A stretch of 64,000 bases of DNA from Molanna angustata (Eukaryota > Arthropoda > Insecta > Trichoptera > Molannidae), in assembly GCA_963576475.1 (NCBI GenBank), contig OY754970.1, forward strand, positions 41,766,147 to 41,830,146. The letters run 5' to 3'. Positions 1 through 12,174 of the stretch are shown piece by piece; positions within the stretch are counted from its first letter, which is position 1; each line of letters starts with the position of its first letter. Under the pieces are notes generated by a model. The model was not told the DNA's origin. It saw only the letters and a list, made by a program, of their open reading frames with translations, and did no database searches. The position numbers and the translations under genes were made by a program.

Positions 1-1370
1 CATCATGCGTTAAATATCCTCTGAAGTTCATTAATTAATGTTAAATATTCATCCATACATTAATATTGTTTACCATAAAAAAAACTTTTTTTGAATCGCT
101 TTGAGATAAATAAAATTGGAGATAAATAGATTTTCATAAAAAATATTTTTTTCATATAAAAATGTATTTTTCATATATAAATGTATTTTTCATATAAAAA
201 TGTATTTTTCATATAAAAACGTATTTTTCATATAAAAAAATTATTTCATATAAAAATGTATTGATCTTATAAAAAAATAGTTTTCATATAAAAATGTATT
301 TTCAGATAAATATGTATCTCACAAAAAAAAATATTTATCATAACAACACATAGTGTAATATTATTATCCTGTAAACTTTAAAATGTACCCGTTCTTTATA
401 CGGGGCGGTGTCAGTTGCTTTACAATAGTAACGTGTTGTCAGTTTGTCATTATTAATGTCCCATGTTCATTTTTATGGTTGTGTATAATATTTATTGGCG
501 AAGAATGTACATCAGCATCATCACAAGTTAGTTTGATGAAGTAACGGACACGGTCGTAAAATGGCGAGATAATTACATCAAAGATCACAGATGATTGCAT
601 TTTCAACAAAAGCTGATATAGATATTACTATCGTCGTCATCATATTTCAATAGCTGATGTCGCCAATAAAACTGGATAAAAATTACATTTTATTGGATTT
701 TACACCCGTCATGGTAGAGAATCGTTAATGGCCAGTATTTTATAACGACGCACGTTCTACTTAGTTTCGATCTGTAACGAATCAACATTACGACATTCTT
801 TTACCGGAAATCTCGCTTCTCTGGGGTATAGATTCAAGTTTTTTAAGAGATTATTATCGTTTGTTATAATTATTTTTTAATTTTTACGTCTTGGTTTGAT
901 ATCCTACCTAGGTTTTCTTATAATTCATTTACAAACAATTTTTGTATCACAAATCACTAATTTAATTAAGGACAATATAATTTCAGAATCAAATTTAATA
1001 TAAAAGTAGTATTTATATAATAATATAAATTTAAGAATAGGTAGGGCCTAAATACCATCTTGTAAAAGCCTTTAAAAAATATTTTCAAACCAAACTTGTT
1101 TTTTTTTCTTTGTAAACAAACCACTTACAAGAAAGAGATATAGGTATTCAAAATATTGAATACCTATACATATAATACGCATAGAACACGTTTGTTGGTT
1201 GGATATTCCAGCAAATAACTTGAGAATTTTTTTCGTGGAAAGGTAATTTGCACATAACCACACAAGTAAAAAAAAAGAATTTGCGTTTTGCGAAGCTAAT
1301 TTAATTTCTCGAGTAATAAAGAAACATAAAATCACTCTGCTTTCAGTTGCGATACGCTTTTTAAAGTCAC
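1..1370. other. AT-rich non-coding stretch
   Basis: I see no supportable gene here. The sequence is very AT-rich and, apart from the short 20-bp repeat block at 131-318, has no recognisable element. By the gene model at 36.2 kb it would be deep intron of the Rbp6-like gene, which is inference. Confidence 0.5.
131..318. repeat. AT-rich tandem repeat, about 20-bp unit
   Basis: Roughly nine imperfect copies of a unit close to TTTTTCATATAAAAATGTAT follow one another. Copies differ by single substitutions and small indels. It is a low-complexity satellite-like block with no coding sense. Confidence 0.8.
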
Positions 1371-2100
1371 AACTAGTCGCAATCTTATATGGAAAGGAAA
1401 TTATCTTGTAGGGACATACATACTTACCCACAACTAGTCGCAATCTTATATGGAAAGGAAATTATCTTGTAGGGACATACATACTTACCCACCACTAGTC
1501 GCAATCTTATATGGAAAGGAAATTATCTTGTAGGGACATACATACTTACCCACAACTAGTCGCAATCTTATATGGAAAGGGAATTATCTTGTAGGGACAT
1601 ACATACTTACCCACAACTAATCGCAATCTTATATGGAAAGGAAATTATCTTGTAGGGACATACATACTTACCCACAACTAGTCGCAATCTTATATGGAAA
1701 GGAAATTATCTTGTAGGGACATACATACTTACCCACAACTAGTCGCAATCTTATATGGAAAGGGAATTATCTTGTAGGGACATACATACTTACCCACAAC
1801 TAGTCGCAATCTTATATGGAAAGGGAATTATCTTGTAGGGACATACATACTTACCCACAACTAGTCGCAATCTTATATGGAAAGGGAATTATCTTGTAGG
1901 GACATACATACTTACCCACAACTAGTCGCAATCTTATATGGAAAGGGAATTATCTTGTAGGGACATACATACTTACCCACAACTAGTCGCAATCTTATAT
2001 GGAAAGGATATTATCTTGTAGGGACATACATACTTACCCACAACTAGTCGCAATCTTATATGAAAAGGAAATTATCTTGTAGGGACGTACATACTTAGTC
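1371..2100. repeat. 61-bp minisatellite, 12 copies
   Basis: Twelve head-to-tail copies of a 61-bp unit beginning AACTAGTCGCAATC and ending CATACATACTTACCCAC start at 1371, 1432, 1493 and so on every 61 bases. Copies are nearly identical. The main variable site is AAGGAAATT versus AAGGGAATT, and the G form occupies copies 4 and 7-10, so copies appear to have spread in blocks. The last copy decays after TACTTA. The chance frame over its left edge is not a gene. Confidence 0.97.
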
Positions 2101-3410
2101 AATCCATGGTTGATATCAGTCCTGTCGGATTTATTAATAAAAGATTCACGATGTTTTTCTAATTGCGATACATTAACAAATTCGTACACATATTATTTCA
2201 AATCCTGATATTTTTTTTAGTCCCGCAGGTCATGCGGATCCCGCAAAAATCATGCGTCACGCGTTTGCGGGATTGCATTTTCCTAGTCAATATAATTGAA
2301 ATAAAATCTATAATTTCATGCATTGAAAAGATCAAATGCATTTCAAATTTATATATCTATCTAAAATAAATATAAATACTCTACCGCCATTAAGAAATTT
2401 TGACGGAATCTCGAGTTCACTTCCTGGTATAGGAAATATGATTTTTTTCTTATCTAGGTTGTAAGCACCCGATAGTAGAAAGATATTAACAACAAACTAT
2501 CCTTTTACACGTGTGAAGTATTACGAAGTGTTGACAATGCAACATACTACACAATTTCACAACAAAACAGTAGTTAAAAAAGAAAATTGAAGCAAAAATT
2601 AAGACAATCGAAAAAAAATGAGATAATATATATCGTGCGAGTTATTTCAATGTTGATGTTACGAAATATTTTTCTGTTTTTAATTGGGAATGGCGTGACT
2701 TAATATTTGGTATCTCTTACCATCTCACAACTCTAATCTATCGAATATCTAGTATAGTACAATACCTATCTTGAAACAGTAGGTAATCATTTAACTAAAC
2801 TGCCAATTATACAATTAAAACATTTCATCAATTGGTTTGTTATGAATTTAATGTATATACCAACCAACTCGTATATCGAATAAATCCTAAAGTTCAAGAA
2901 CCGCCACACGACGCATCCAAATAAAACTGTTTTTACATTCAAATGACTAATAAATAAAATAAGATGAAATCAAGTGAAGAGTCAAGATCAAAAAACAAGA
3001 AACATGAAAAAGGCAGCAAAGCATAATTACAAGAAAAAATCCACAGATAAATCATAAATAAATTACATATATATTTTATTTATATATTTTGTGTATAGTA
3101 CTCAATTAATATTGAAATGTTTGTGGCGTTTTGTGGAACAAACCTTCCACGATTGTTCGATAAACGCACTCGACTTCATATACCCCCTCAGAACCGTACG
3201 TGTCGCGTCGTTTGACCTTCCACAGTGCTATGTTTGAAATATCAATGTATTTAATATTGTAACTTTTTGCATTGAAATAAGATTTTAGAACATTTATTTG
3301 CTAAAACATGTAATAAATTTGAACACGCATAAAAAACCTTCTGAATTCATATGTAAGAGATTAAAGCAAGTAAATACCTCTAAATGTTTTTAAATTTTGC
3401 ATTTTTTTGT
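2101..3410. other. Non-coding stretch, nothing recognised
   Basis: AT-rich sequence with short chance frames only. No repeat partner elsewhere in the window was noticed. Confidence 0.4.
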
Positions 3411-3670
3411 GAGGCGCTGGCTACAAATAGTGCTTCAACTCTTTATCGTTTATTTCTATCATCATTTTCGAGTGTCCCATAAGAGCCGGGAACATCTCAC
3501 ATAGTTCAGCAATTAGGTTCACCACCCATTCTGAAAGTAGTGCCCTTTTTGGTGAGATGAGACTATTGTGCGGGAATGTGTCGTGCTTCCATTTATAAGG
3601 TAATCCACACCCAGACACCCCTCGCTGGTTACCACACATTGTGGAATAGAGCCGTGATTGTAAGAATGTA
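3411..3670 (+). mobile_element. Short dispersed repeat family A, copy 1
   Basis: About 260 bp, related to blocks at 13621, 26514, 37618 and 46722. Shared landmarks in order are a start like GGCTTTGAATAGTGCTTCCA, then CATCTCACATAGTT, CACCCATTCTGAA, GGTGAGATGAGACTA, TTATAAGGTAATGCACACC and a final GCCGTGATGGTATGAATG. Here the end has decayed to GCCGTGATTGTAAGAATG. The 3' terminus resembles the end of the RTE-like LINE at 54.6 kb, suggesting a SINE or LINE-end derivative moved by that LINE. Minus-strand frames such as LLSEWVVNLIAELCEM recur between copies, but I see no domain in them. Confidence 0.7.
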
Positions 3671-3921
3671 TACTTTGTGTGGAAAATAGTGTTTTTGTAC
3701 CCATAAAAGGACCAAGATTAAACGATTTCCTCCGCCATCACCATCCAATTTTTTGATTAATGTGTGACTAATATCAATAGAGAGAAAAATTCCATACTTT
3801 CCAGACCAAATGAATACTTATATGTTTTATTGAAAAAAAAATCGTTTTGATCAATATAATACTTATCGGATAAATAACCATAAATTGATCTAAAGGTCAA
3901 CGAAGAATAAATAAACTAAAA

Positions 3922-4180
3922 ACCATCACGCCATGTCCCTAAAGGGATATGCATAGAGAATCAAACGCCACATTTTTCTATCCTGGCTTGCAACCGTCGC
4001 CTCATCAACATTCATACATGTTCGTCTGTTGTTCAAGCTTCTTATATTTCCCTCTTTCTAGATTTCACTTAGACTGCTCCGACCTCTCATTCCATTTCTG
4101 TCCGCATTGTATATTTTCTTCGTCAGATTCAAATTTAGTGAATATTATCAGAGATTTCTTTGGAAATTGTCGGCAATCCT
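3922..4180 (-). mobile_element. Decayed 3' end of RTE-like LINE (same family as 54.6 kb)
   Basis: Read on the minus strand, this matches the 3' coding end of the 54568-56463 element. It begins at CCATCACGCCATGTCCCTA, the complement of the LINE terminus GGGACATGGCGTGATGG, and continues through the region encoding the C-terminal arginine-rich segment. Frames are broken by indels and stops. It is a dead, 5'-truncated copy. Confidence 0.7.
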
Positions 4181-4256
4181 ATTCCTGTCCTTTCAATTAG
4201 ATTTAATATGGTGTTACAAAAGATATTTCCTATACAAAATATATATTTGGGAAACA

Positions 4257-4342
4257 CTGGTTAGTTGGAAGAAATTGCCATGCGGCAATAAACTCGCCAC
4301 TTGCTCAGGGAGCAAAGAAGTGTTCATTATTATTATATTTTA
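4257..4342 (+). mobile_element. LINE 3' UTR fragment with ATT tail
   Basis: Contains GGAAGAAATTGCCATGCGGCAATAAACTCGCC, a segment of the GGCAATAAGCCCGCC-type 3' UTR also present at 25.2 kb (minus) and 40.2 kb. It ends in a short ATT-rich tail. No coding sequence is attached. Confidence 0.55.
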
Positions 4343-4344
4343 AG

Positions 4345-6000
4345 ACCTTACAACCTAGAAAAAACCTTGGTGATAGAAATTTAATAAGATTGCTTCAAAT
4401 TCACTCTGATTGAACCAATGGAAGCCCCCGGTCACTTACAAAAAATTAACTACCCACTAAGGAAGGTGCTATTGTTTTCAGCTCCACACACATAAAGAGG
4501 CAATTTATTCCATTTTCTAAGATTGCTCACTGAAACATCTTACGTAGTAAGCTACTTCATTGATTCAGTCCATCTCATTTAAGGAATTGGTACTCTGTAA
4601 TCCGGACGACCTATGAATTAGTTATTGATTCTAATGCTTTGCCAGGTTTATCGAAGCATTGAACACTATCAGCAAATGAGCCTTTTACTCAAATCTTAAT
4701 AACCTGCATTTCAAGAAATATACCTAGTTTATTTAGAAAAAAAATTGACATCGATTTTCTGTTCCATAAATTAGCCTTGCCGCTGCACTAATCTGTAATC
4801 TATGAAACTTGTACACCCAAATGTACATACCGTTGTAGTTGAATAAGCGAAAAAATTTTAGGTTCTTTTAGTTGAATAAATCATAAACTGAACGTTTTGA
4901 CAACCAAGAAAACCAGGCCTGGATCCATCATAGGTTCAAAAGGTGCAGCATAGGCTCAAAAACTTACAATAGTAGATATCTATGAAATAATTGTTTTGTA
5001 AGTAAATAATAACTCTCGGTCATTAGCCTATTTAGAAAGAAAGCAGCATAGCAGATGAAAAATGGAGTATTTCAATTAGTCTCTGCCATTCTAGGTAGGT
5101 AAATTTTCGATTATAGTAATGATATTTTCGAAGATAGATTAATTTATTCGAATACCAATATCACATCGTCACCCCAACAACATCATTTTATAGAGTAAAT
5201 ATTGTGATATCCTTGCCTTGCATTCAATATAATACTGTTTTTTGAGGTTTTTGAACCAAATTAATATCCGATAGTTCGAAACAAATGTGGTTCGAGATAT
5301 TCTTAAGGAAATCATTGCTGACCTAAAATGGTGCTGACATCAGATCATATCAAAACTAGGCATTATACTTATATAATAAAGTTTTAAGAAATAAAATTGA
5401 TTCGCATGAATTACTATAAATAATTTATTTATAGAGTAAAACATTTATTCTCTAATAACAATTCACAAAATATGAACCTTTTCATACAAAATTATTCTAA
5501 CTGTCGAAGTAAATACAATACTCTCTAAAACATATTTTAAATCATCATGCATGTCTTTTATTTCCTAATAATGAATGAAGGTTAATATTATTTGAGAAAT
5601 AGTGTATGATATTACTCGTTGTTTTATTATTTGATTTGCCAATTAGAGGTCACAATACAAACATTCAATCACGGGTTAGTTGAAATATATATTACGTTTT
5701 ATGCATCGTGCAACTATTTAAATATCATATTTAATTATACAAACAGCTGATATTGATCGGTGTGAACAAACAGTAAATACCTTTATCCTTCATATTATAT
5801 TAGTATGGAAGTCCTGCTCATTGTTTCAGACAATTTGTTTTGTATATCATCAGCTGAAGAGGGATTATGTTCTGCTAAATGTGATGACCAAACATTCGTT
5901 TAGCCAAATTCTTTCAGTTCCATTGGACAGTTCCTTGTTTACAAGCGAAATCGAAATAAAAATAAATAGTAGGTAACTATTATGCTTTAGTAGAAATGGA
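4345..6000. other. Non-coding stretch, nothing recognised
   Basis: AT-rich single-copy-looking sequence. No reading frame, tandem repeat or inverted repeat that I can support. Confidence 0.4.
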
Positions 6001-6004
6001 ATTT

Positions 6005-6224
6005 CTTATTTGATATTGCTTCTCGGGCAACTAACATGTACTATGTCAAATATTTATTTAACACGCAACCAATAACAATTTGCCACATTCTGGAGACTTA
6101 AGATATTAAATCGTCTCACATGTCCAGACTGAAAACACAATTAAAAACTGTGTCTCTACCGGGAATCGAACCCCGGACCCCATTGGATCAGCAGTCAAAT
6201 AACCAACTGAGTCACGAAGGCCGA
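6005..6224 (-). mobile_element. tRNA-derived SINE, copy 1
   Basis: On the minus strand a tRNA-like head (GGCCTTCGTGACTCAGTTGG, an A box, and GGTTCGATTCC, a perfect B box) is followed by a shared body (TTTTTAATTGTGTTTTCAGT, then AATGTGGCAA..TTGTTATTGG). The 3' end is like GTTGCCCGAGAAGCAATATTAA. Sister copies lie at 26.1, 38.1, 52.5 and 59.4 kb. The tRNA acceptor arms do not pair well, so this is a retroposon rather than a tRNA gene. The internal Pol III promoter looks intact. Confidence 0.9.
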
Positions 6225-6499
6225 CAGGTCGACGGTCTTATAATGTAATTTCATAAAATCGAAGACATATATTAAACTATAAAACCATTTTACGGGTATA
6301 TCAAAGGTATGTTTATTGAAGTGAATTAATTGTGAACAATTTATTGATAGACAATAGAAATAGCAATGGCTCTAAGATAAATCCTTGGAGGACGCCAGAA
6401 ATTAAAACACGAAATTCGGAAGAAATTGCACCGTTGAAACCAACGCATTATTACTCCAGTCCACTTAATTTACCGTATACCTATTTAATTTGTTTTATT

Positions 6500-6687
6500 C
6501 TGGGGGGCAAGTCTGGTCCACCCGGCGAAATCAAAACCCTCACGATTACCCATATCATGGATACCATTATTATATGGAGTTCTATAATATCTTTGGATGT
6601 CATAGAACTCCATATGATAAATATATCCATGACATGGGTAATCACTAGGGTTTTGATTTCGCCGATCGAACCAGACTTGCCCCCCTG
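6500..6687. mobile_element. Palindromic MITE, family P copy 1
   Basis: Almost the whole 188 bp is one imperfect inverted repeat. The left arm begins CTGGGGGGCAAGTCTGGT and the right arm ends ACCAGACTTGCCCCCCTGG. The arms meet around 6590 at TATGGAGTTCTATAATATC..GTCATAGAACTCCATA. A sister copy is at 30688-30878. It encodes nothing and would move only with a transposase acting in trans. No clear target-site duplication was seen. Confidence 0.85.
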
Positions 6688-6689
6688 GT

Positions 6690-7700
6690 TAAAGATCCAT
6701 TAGTTTTTACTTATTCGTTTTAATATGATATTTTATAATCCAGGGACAAAAGTCAACCTCACAAAGTCACATATTACATGAAAGCTATTGATTAACGGTT
6801 GTTAGGTAATGATATATTTATAGCTCTTTCAAGAAGATTATATGATCACATAAATATTAAATATTGTATTACCTCCTATCTCATACACAAGATTAGTTTC
6901 CTTCACAAAATTGTATCTTAGTTTACTGTAATCAACTTTCTAAACCAGTAGCTCACAATATCACCAGAAAAAACTTATTCTTCTTCATTTCAACGTGGCT
7001 TGATCACACAATTGTACATAATATTGTATGTAAGTGATTACACAAAATACTTGCATCTTAATCGAAACAGTTGAGCCGATTACGGAGCGCATCAAAAGAC
7101 ATTTCTTTTGTTCTTTTTTGAAGGCTACGTGCACCTTAGAAATCGACATTATAATTTGTCTAAGTTTAAAAAACATAGATATGAAGTCGATTTAATTATT
7201 TCTTTCTAACTTCTTATGCTACAGAAGATACAATTCCAAGACATGTCATACATACTAAAATTCAAAGACAAAACTTTTACATTAAACTCATCAAATGTAC
7301 GATATGGACTGCAACACTTAGGTACGAAAAGTTGAAAAGGGTTGGAATGAAAAAGAAATGGGAGGCTTTGCAGCCAAAGAATCCTCAGGTTTGAAAAGAA
7401 ATATGTGATTTATATACATTGAGAACTTTACATTGTAGTAAAAAATAATACAAATTGACTAGCTCAGCCCAGCATCTCAGGTTAACACTAACATCTCGAT
7501 TAGCCGGATTTTCTAAGCCCAACATGCTTTGTGCAATATCGCAAAAATGGCGAGAAAAGGGGATTGGATTCTATTACAAAGAAATGCCGAACAATCCTCG
7601 TTGTGTCCATGACCCTTTGGCAACACGTCCCAGAAAGCTGAGGGTTGCAGATCCGTATCATGCACACAGTTTTACGTCTAGACTTAAAACATAATACATT
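6690..7700. other. Non-coding stretch, nothing recognised
   Basis: No coding frame with recognisable content. The frames at 7455-7775 overlap on opposite strands and look like chance. Confidence 0.4.
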
Positions 7701-7701
7701 A

Positions 7702-7860
7702 TTTTTTAACAGATTTTTAATTATCTCAATAGAGACGAAGTTGGAATATTTACTGTAGGAGAACCGGGAAATCAAGGCACCTACAGGGCTTACGACCTGT
7801 CATCGGCTGGTTTACGTGATCACTTTATGCGCTTGCGCAACGTTCACCAACTTTGACTCC
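7702..7860 (+). repeat. Dispersed repeat family G, copy 1 (partial)
   Basis: Shares TTTTTAACAGATTTTTAATT, CTCAATAGAGACGAAGTT, CAAGGCACCTACAGGGCTTA, CGACCTGTCATCGGCTGG and TTTATGCGCTTGCGCAACG with blocks at 31.9 and 34.5 kb. This copy lacks the downstream half present in the other two. Class unknown. The GC-richer core contrasts with the AT-rich surroundings. Confidence 0.75.
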
Positions 7861-7869
7861 CGACAGGGA

Positions 7870-9700
7870 AAAAAATCCAATGTTTGCGCATATGCAATAA
7901 TAAAAATATTCGATAATACATTATATTTCAGGTTTCTGGCATGAACGTTTGGCGCGAGTATATATCATTTGATGACAGATGTGCATGGATAACACTATTT
8001 GTAATACAATCAATATGTAAAATGACGAACATGTACAGGTCAATGCATCAAATGATTCAGCAACTAAATCCTTAAATCGTTACTTAGTTTTAAGTATCGT
8101 TCAGTTAAAGAACAAACACAAGTTGCTAAAATTTCACTTCGCTGTAAGATCATAAATAGATGGAATGAATTTCCTTGAGAAACACCGATAAGAACACCGA
8201 GTATAATATTACATATGTAGATATAGGCACTAACTATCACACTACCAGCAAAACTTATCTTTGTGTCATTAAACTGCGTTCTTATCATTTGTTTATTTTT
8301 TATACACGGGAAGAAAACAATCTTACATTATACACACAACCGGGTTACCATTTATTTAGAAAACAAATAAAAATACTTACAACAGGATAAGAGATATTTT
8401 AAGTTTCTATATTAAATAAAAAGACATGTTTTATATCATTTAAAAGGGATGTACATAAAACCTAGAGTTTACAAATGATAATCTTACCAAGACTTATGTA
8501 TATTATATTTCGTACAATTGTTAACACAAAAAATGATACCACAGTTATTCATTTTTGAACTTCCGTTACTTTTTCAGTACACAAAAAAATATTTAAAATA
8601 TTATTAATATACGATACTCTTCGCGACAGAATGCACCATACAACGTGCATTTAAAGAATCACAGACGAGTGGATAGCTCTAAATAGAAATAACTTTAATA
8701 TTTTCTTATTTCACACAAATTTTGTATCTTCCAAACTGTGACACGGAATGATTGATTGGATGTAAAAATGTTGTAAATAGTATCTTTAAATCTGAACGCC
8801 TGGTCATCCCAATCTTTTATGATATTGAGATTACCTAACTACCAGTATCTACCATTATCTCATGAAGTTCACATAGACACAGATGATGATAAAGACGTCA
8901 TATTTACAGTAAAATGATAATGGCCACCTCACGTTATCGAAACATTAACTGTTGGTACTGTATTTAATTATGTGTATAGATTTATACAGTATCGTCCCTC
9001 CAAGACCAAGTGTCAACTCAAATTTACGATCCATCTTTAGTGCTGTGCTATCCGTCATTGTTTGATGTTGAGTGCTTCTGGTCAAAGCTATAAATGTCAC
9101 AATGGTTCACCCTTTCAATCACTCCTAGGACTGTTTTACAATCGCGTATTTCATTATCCGAACAGCGACCTGACTTGGTAGGTAGCCATCTAAATATTAG
9201 AACAAATATTAAAGACTCGACTAGAACAAAAATTTAATAACATTTCATCTTCCTACCTGTCATACAAATAATTATTCCCATAGTGTATCGTGTTTGCGCA
9301 CTAAATAACTTATTCTTTTATGTAGAACTATGGGTCTGTTTTAAGAGGTCTGCTACTCCTGGGTTATATTTTATTTTCTTTGATAATATTATTATTTGAA
9401 ACGTTTTGTCCAATGAAAGTTTTTAATATTTAATGTAAATATTGTCTGTATATTTTGATGCTTCATTAATATTCTCTTCAATTTCCCAAAGCTACGAATG
9501 GATTGTTGAGATTTGTATGGTGGTAGTTTTAATTGAGGATATAGACAAAATAACTTTATACTATAGACATGTAGCGAACTTCAGACGTGTCTTTGTGCAA
9601 CACGATTAAAGAGAAAAAATGGAAAACTCAATGCAAAAAATGAAGCATACGTGTCAAATATTTTTTTATATTATTAGCCAATTTAGCCATTTTTTTCATA
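7870..9700. other. Non-coding stretch, nothing recognised
   Basis: AT-rich sequence with short overlapping chance frames on both strands. No domain and no repeat partner was noticed. Confidence 0.4.
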
Positions 9701-9705
9701 AGATA

Positions 9706-9990
9706 TTCTTCTTCTTCTTCTTTTATTTAAACTTTTAGGATTGTTTTCAATAGGCTGACTCCTCCTGCGAAATGGACTCCCAGCTCTCCCTCCATATTTA
9801 TGTGCTGATTATACAGCACGATATGAAGAAGTCTGGTGCTGTTCATCCTTTGGACGTGACCAAACCAGTCCCTCCTCTGCTGCCTACTCCATGTGATGAT
9901 GTTTCCCTTGTTATGGTGTTCCTCGCTGGGTCTCTCAAGGTTTTGCCTGCTGCCATTAAAGCAAATAAGTAATTTACTCAATCCTATATA
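9706..9990 (-). mobile_element. RTE-type LINE C-terminal fragment with GAA tail
   Basis: On the minus strand the frame contains DWFGHVQRMNSTRLL, the G-H-V-x-R-M segment typical of the region after the RT domain in RTE-type LINEs. A stop follows and then a (GAA)n tail (TTCTTCTTCTTC on the plus strand at 9706-9722). Only the last part of the coding region is left, and its start is lost upstream of about 9990. Confidence 0.65.
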
Positions 9991-9994
9991 ATAT

Positions 9995-11600
9995 CGACAT
10001 CTGTAGTTATTCACTAAGAGCGTTAAAAACCATTTACTAATCTAAGTTCCTTCCGAGAATCCAAATTAAACTTGCAGTTTAATTTGGACCTGCGTTTCTG
10101 TGTTTAGTGAGATAATTATACGAAGATGCGTCAGTATGATTGAAGTAGGGACAAGAATATGTTTAATTAAACTCAAAAGTCTAGAAATGTTGCGCCAGAC
10201 TGAAATACAAAAGAAATTAATCACTACATTGCTGAGACGCGTTTCGTATTCTGAGATTATTAATATAAATATGAGTAAATCAAAATGCGTTAATCGTCCG
10301 GTTGACAGATCTTTGAGCGATGTCTCTGGTCCATTTGTAAACCTCTTCAACAGTATCAGTATAATCTTTGACACGACATAAATTATTACAACTATCAAAT
10401 CAGTCTACAACTTTAATATTATTTGACTATAACGCTAAAAGTTTAGTCTACTCACTACACAGAACGATGATGCCTCTTATTTGATTAATCAAAACTTTAA
10501 TCTTTGCGAAGAACTTTTCATATTCACCACCAACTTAGTAACAACTGAAAGTTATAATAACCTTATTTTGAAATCCAATGGTTCACATACGAAATGTCTT
10601 AGCTTAAAAGTTCCGACATATGGTTATGGAACTATTGAGGAAATCTTGGCGATAATAGTAAAAACTATAATATGACTAGCCAATGGCATGTTTATACTAA
10701 TAAATCAGAAGATAAAAATTTGATAAACAGTTCTTAATAGTGCTTGTCTTAAACTAGCGAACTGTAATAAAAATACAATGAATAGTATAGGTCCTGTAAT
10801 GCGAGAAGACTGGTTACGGGACCTCGACTCCTTATATTTTTCTTAAAAAACTCCCGTAATTCGACCCTTAACCTGGGTTGTTTCTACACAAGTATCGGTA
10901 ATAGAATAGTTAAAATACTTTGTTCGAAAACACAGCCTTAGTGGAATATGGCAAAGATTTCGCCCCATATTTTTCAGTAAAAATATAGACCTTACTTACT
11001 ATTTGCAACTTGGCTATAATTAATTTATTTATAGTATCTCACAAAAATCGCAAATATGTAGTAAGGCCCAATTGTTTTGTCGACCACCATCCACCGTACA
11101 TATGTCTAGGGTAAGATTCTTAGAGTACCTACATGTACAACACAATGATACATTTTTTTATTTTACAAAAACGAACACCTATTTCGACTCACCTTTGAAT
11201 TTTATGTAAAATATATAATTGTTACAAAAACTATATAAAAAAATAAGAATAGTTAGCAAGAAACGAGAAAATATTGTTTCTTTGGACTAGGAACACTAGT
11301 TACTCGAAAAAAATTGCTATTTATCAAGAAACTTACCTTGTATAGAGGGTATAACATGAAGGTGATATTTTGTGTATAGATAGATATACAAAGCATCGCT
11401 GAAATTGTTTTTTTTTGTATGTGTATAACTATTGAACAAAAATTGTCTTTTAGGTTTCCATAATGTGAGAAATTAAAGTTTTCGATAATTCAAAAACACC
11501 AATAAATTGACACTCATGGTCTTTTTTATCAATGAACACCCAATGAAGGGTCTTTATACAAAATTTAAAAATATATACATTACAATACAAAAAATAAATA
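9995..11600. other. Non-coding stretch with overlapping chance frames
   Basis: Two frames of about 95 and 110 codons overlap on opposite strands at 10066-10398. Neither shows a motif and their overlap argues against both. Nothing else is recognisable. Confidence 0.4.
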
Positions 11601-11624
11601 CATAAAACCATAATACGAATGGAA

Positions 11625-12172
11625 GACATGATAAATATATCGAAAGAAGAGTTATGGCAGGTTATAGAATAAACGAAGCACTCAGACTAGTAATGTTGGA
11701 TCCAAGCATCTGAAAATTGCCGTGCATAATACAATTGTAGTGCCTACTTTGAAGTAAGTCAGTGAAACATGGACGTGGTAACAGACGCACGAAAATAGAA
11801 TAAATGCTGTACAAATGAGATCACTAAGAAGAGTATATAATAGTACGATATGTGATAGAATAAAAAATGAGTACATATGTTGAGAATGCTAGTTAAGAAG
11901 TCTTTAGGTGGTTTGAACATATTGAAAGAATGAACGAAAAATACAAATGGAGTGAATATCAGGGGCCTCCCCAGAAAGGGATGGCATGACCATGTGAATG
12001 ATATTTTGAAAGAAGGAAACATAATAATCTTGAACAATCGACGAGCATGTACGAAACGATGCATGGATTCAAAGGAAGCAAGGAATGTTTGCAAAAATAG
12101 AACAGTATGGCGCTCGATTCTCTCTGATTACCTCGTAAGGGACATTGCGTAATGGTATGTTGTATGTATATA
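11625..12172 (+). mobile_element. Decayed 3' part of RTE-like LINE (same family as 54.6 kb)
   Basis: Fragments in several frames match the C-terminal third of the 54.6 kb protein: AGAAGAGTTATGGCAGG (RRVMA), then RGLPRKGWHDHVNDILKEG, NNRRACTKRCMDSKEARNVC and a C-terminus like WRSILSDYLVRD. The 3' terminus is GACATTGCGTAATGGTATG followed by a TATG-like tail. Frameshifts and stops make it a pseudogene. Confidence 0.85.
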
Positions 12173-12174
12173 TG

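Noticed and set aside
1072..1443. 123-codon minus frame next to the 61-bp minisatellite
   Set aside because: It begins inside the minisatellite and continues into AT-rich sequence without any motif.
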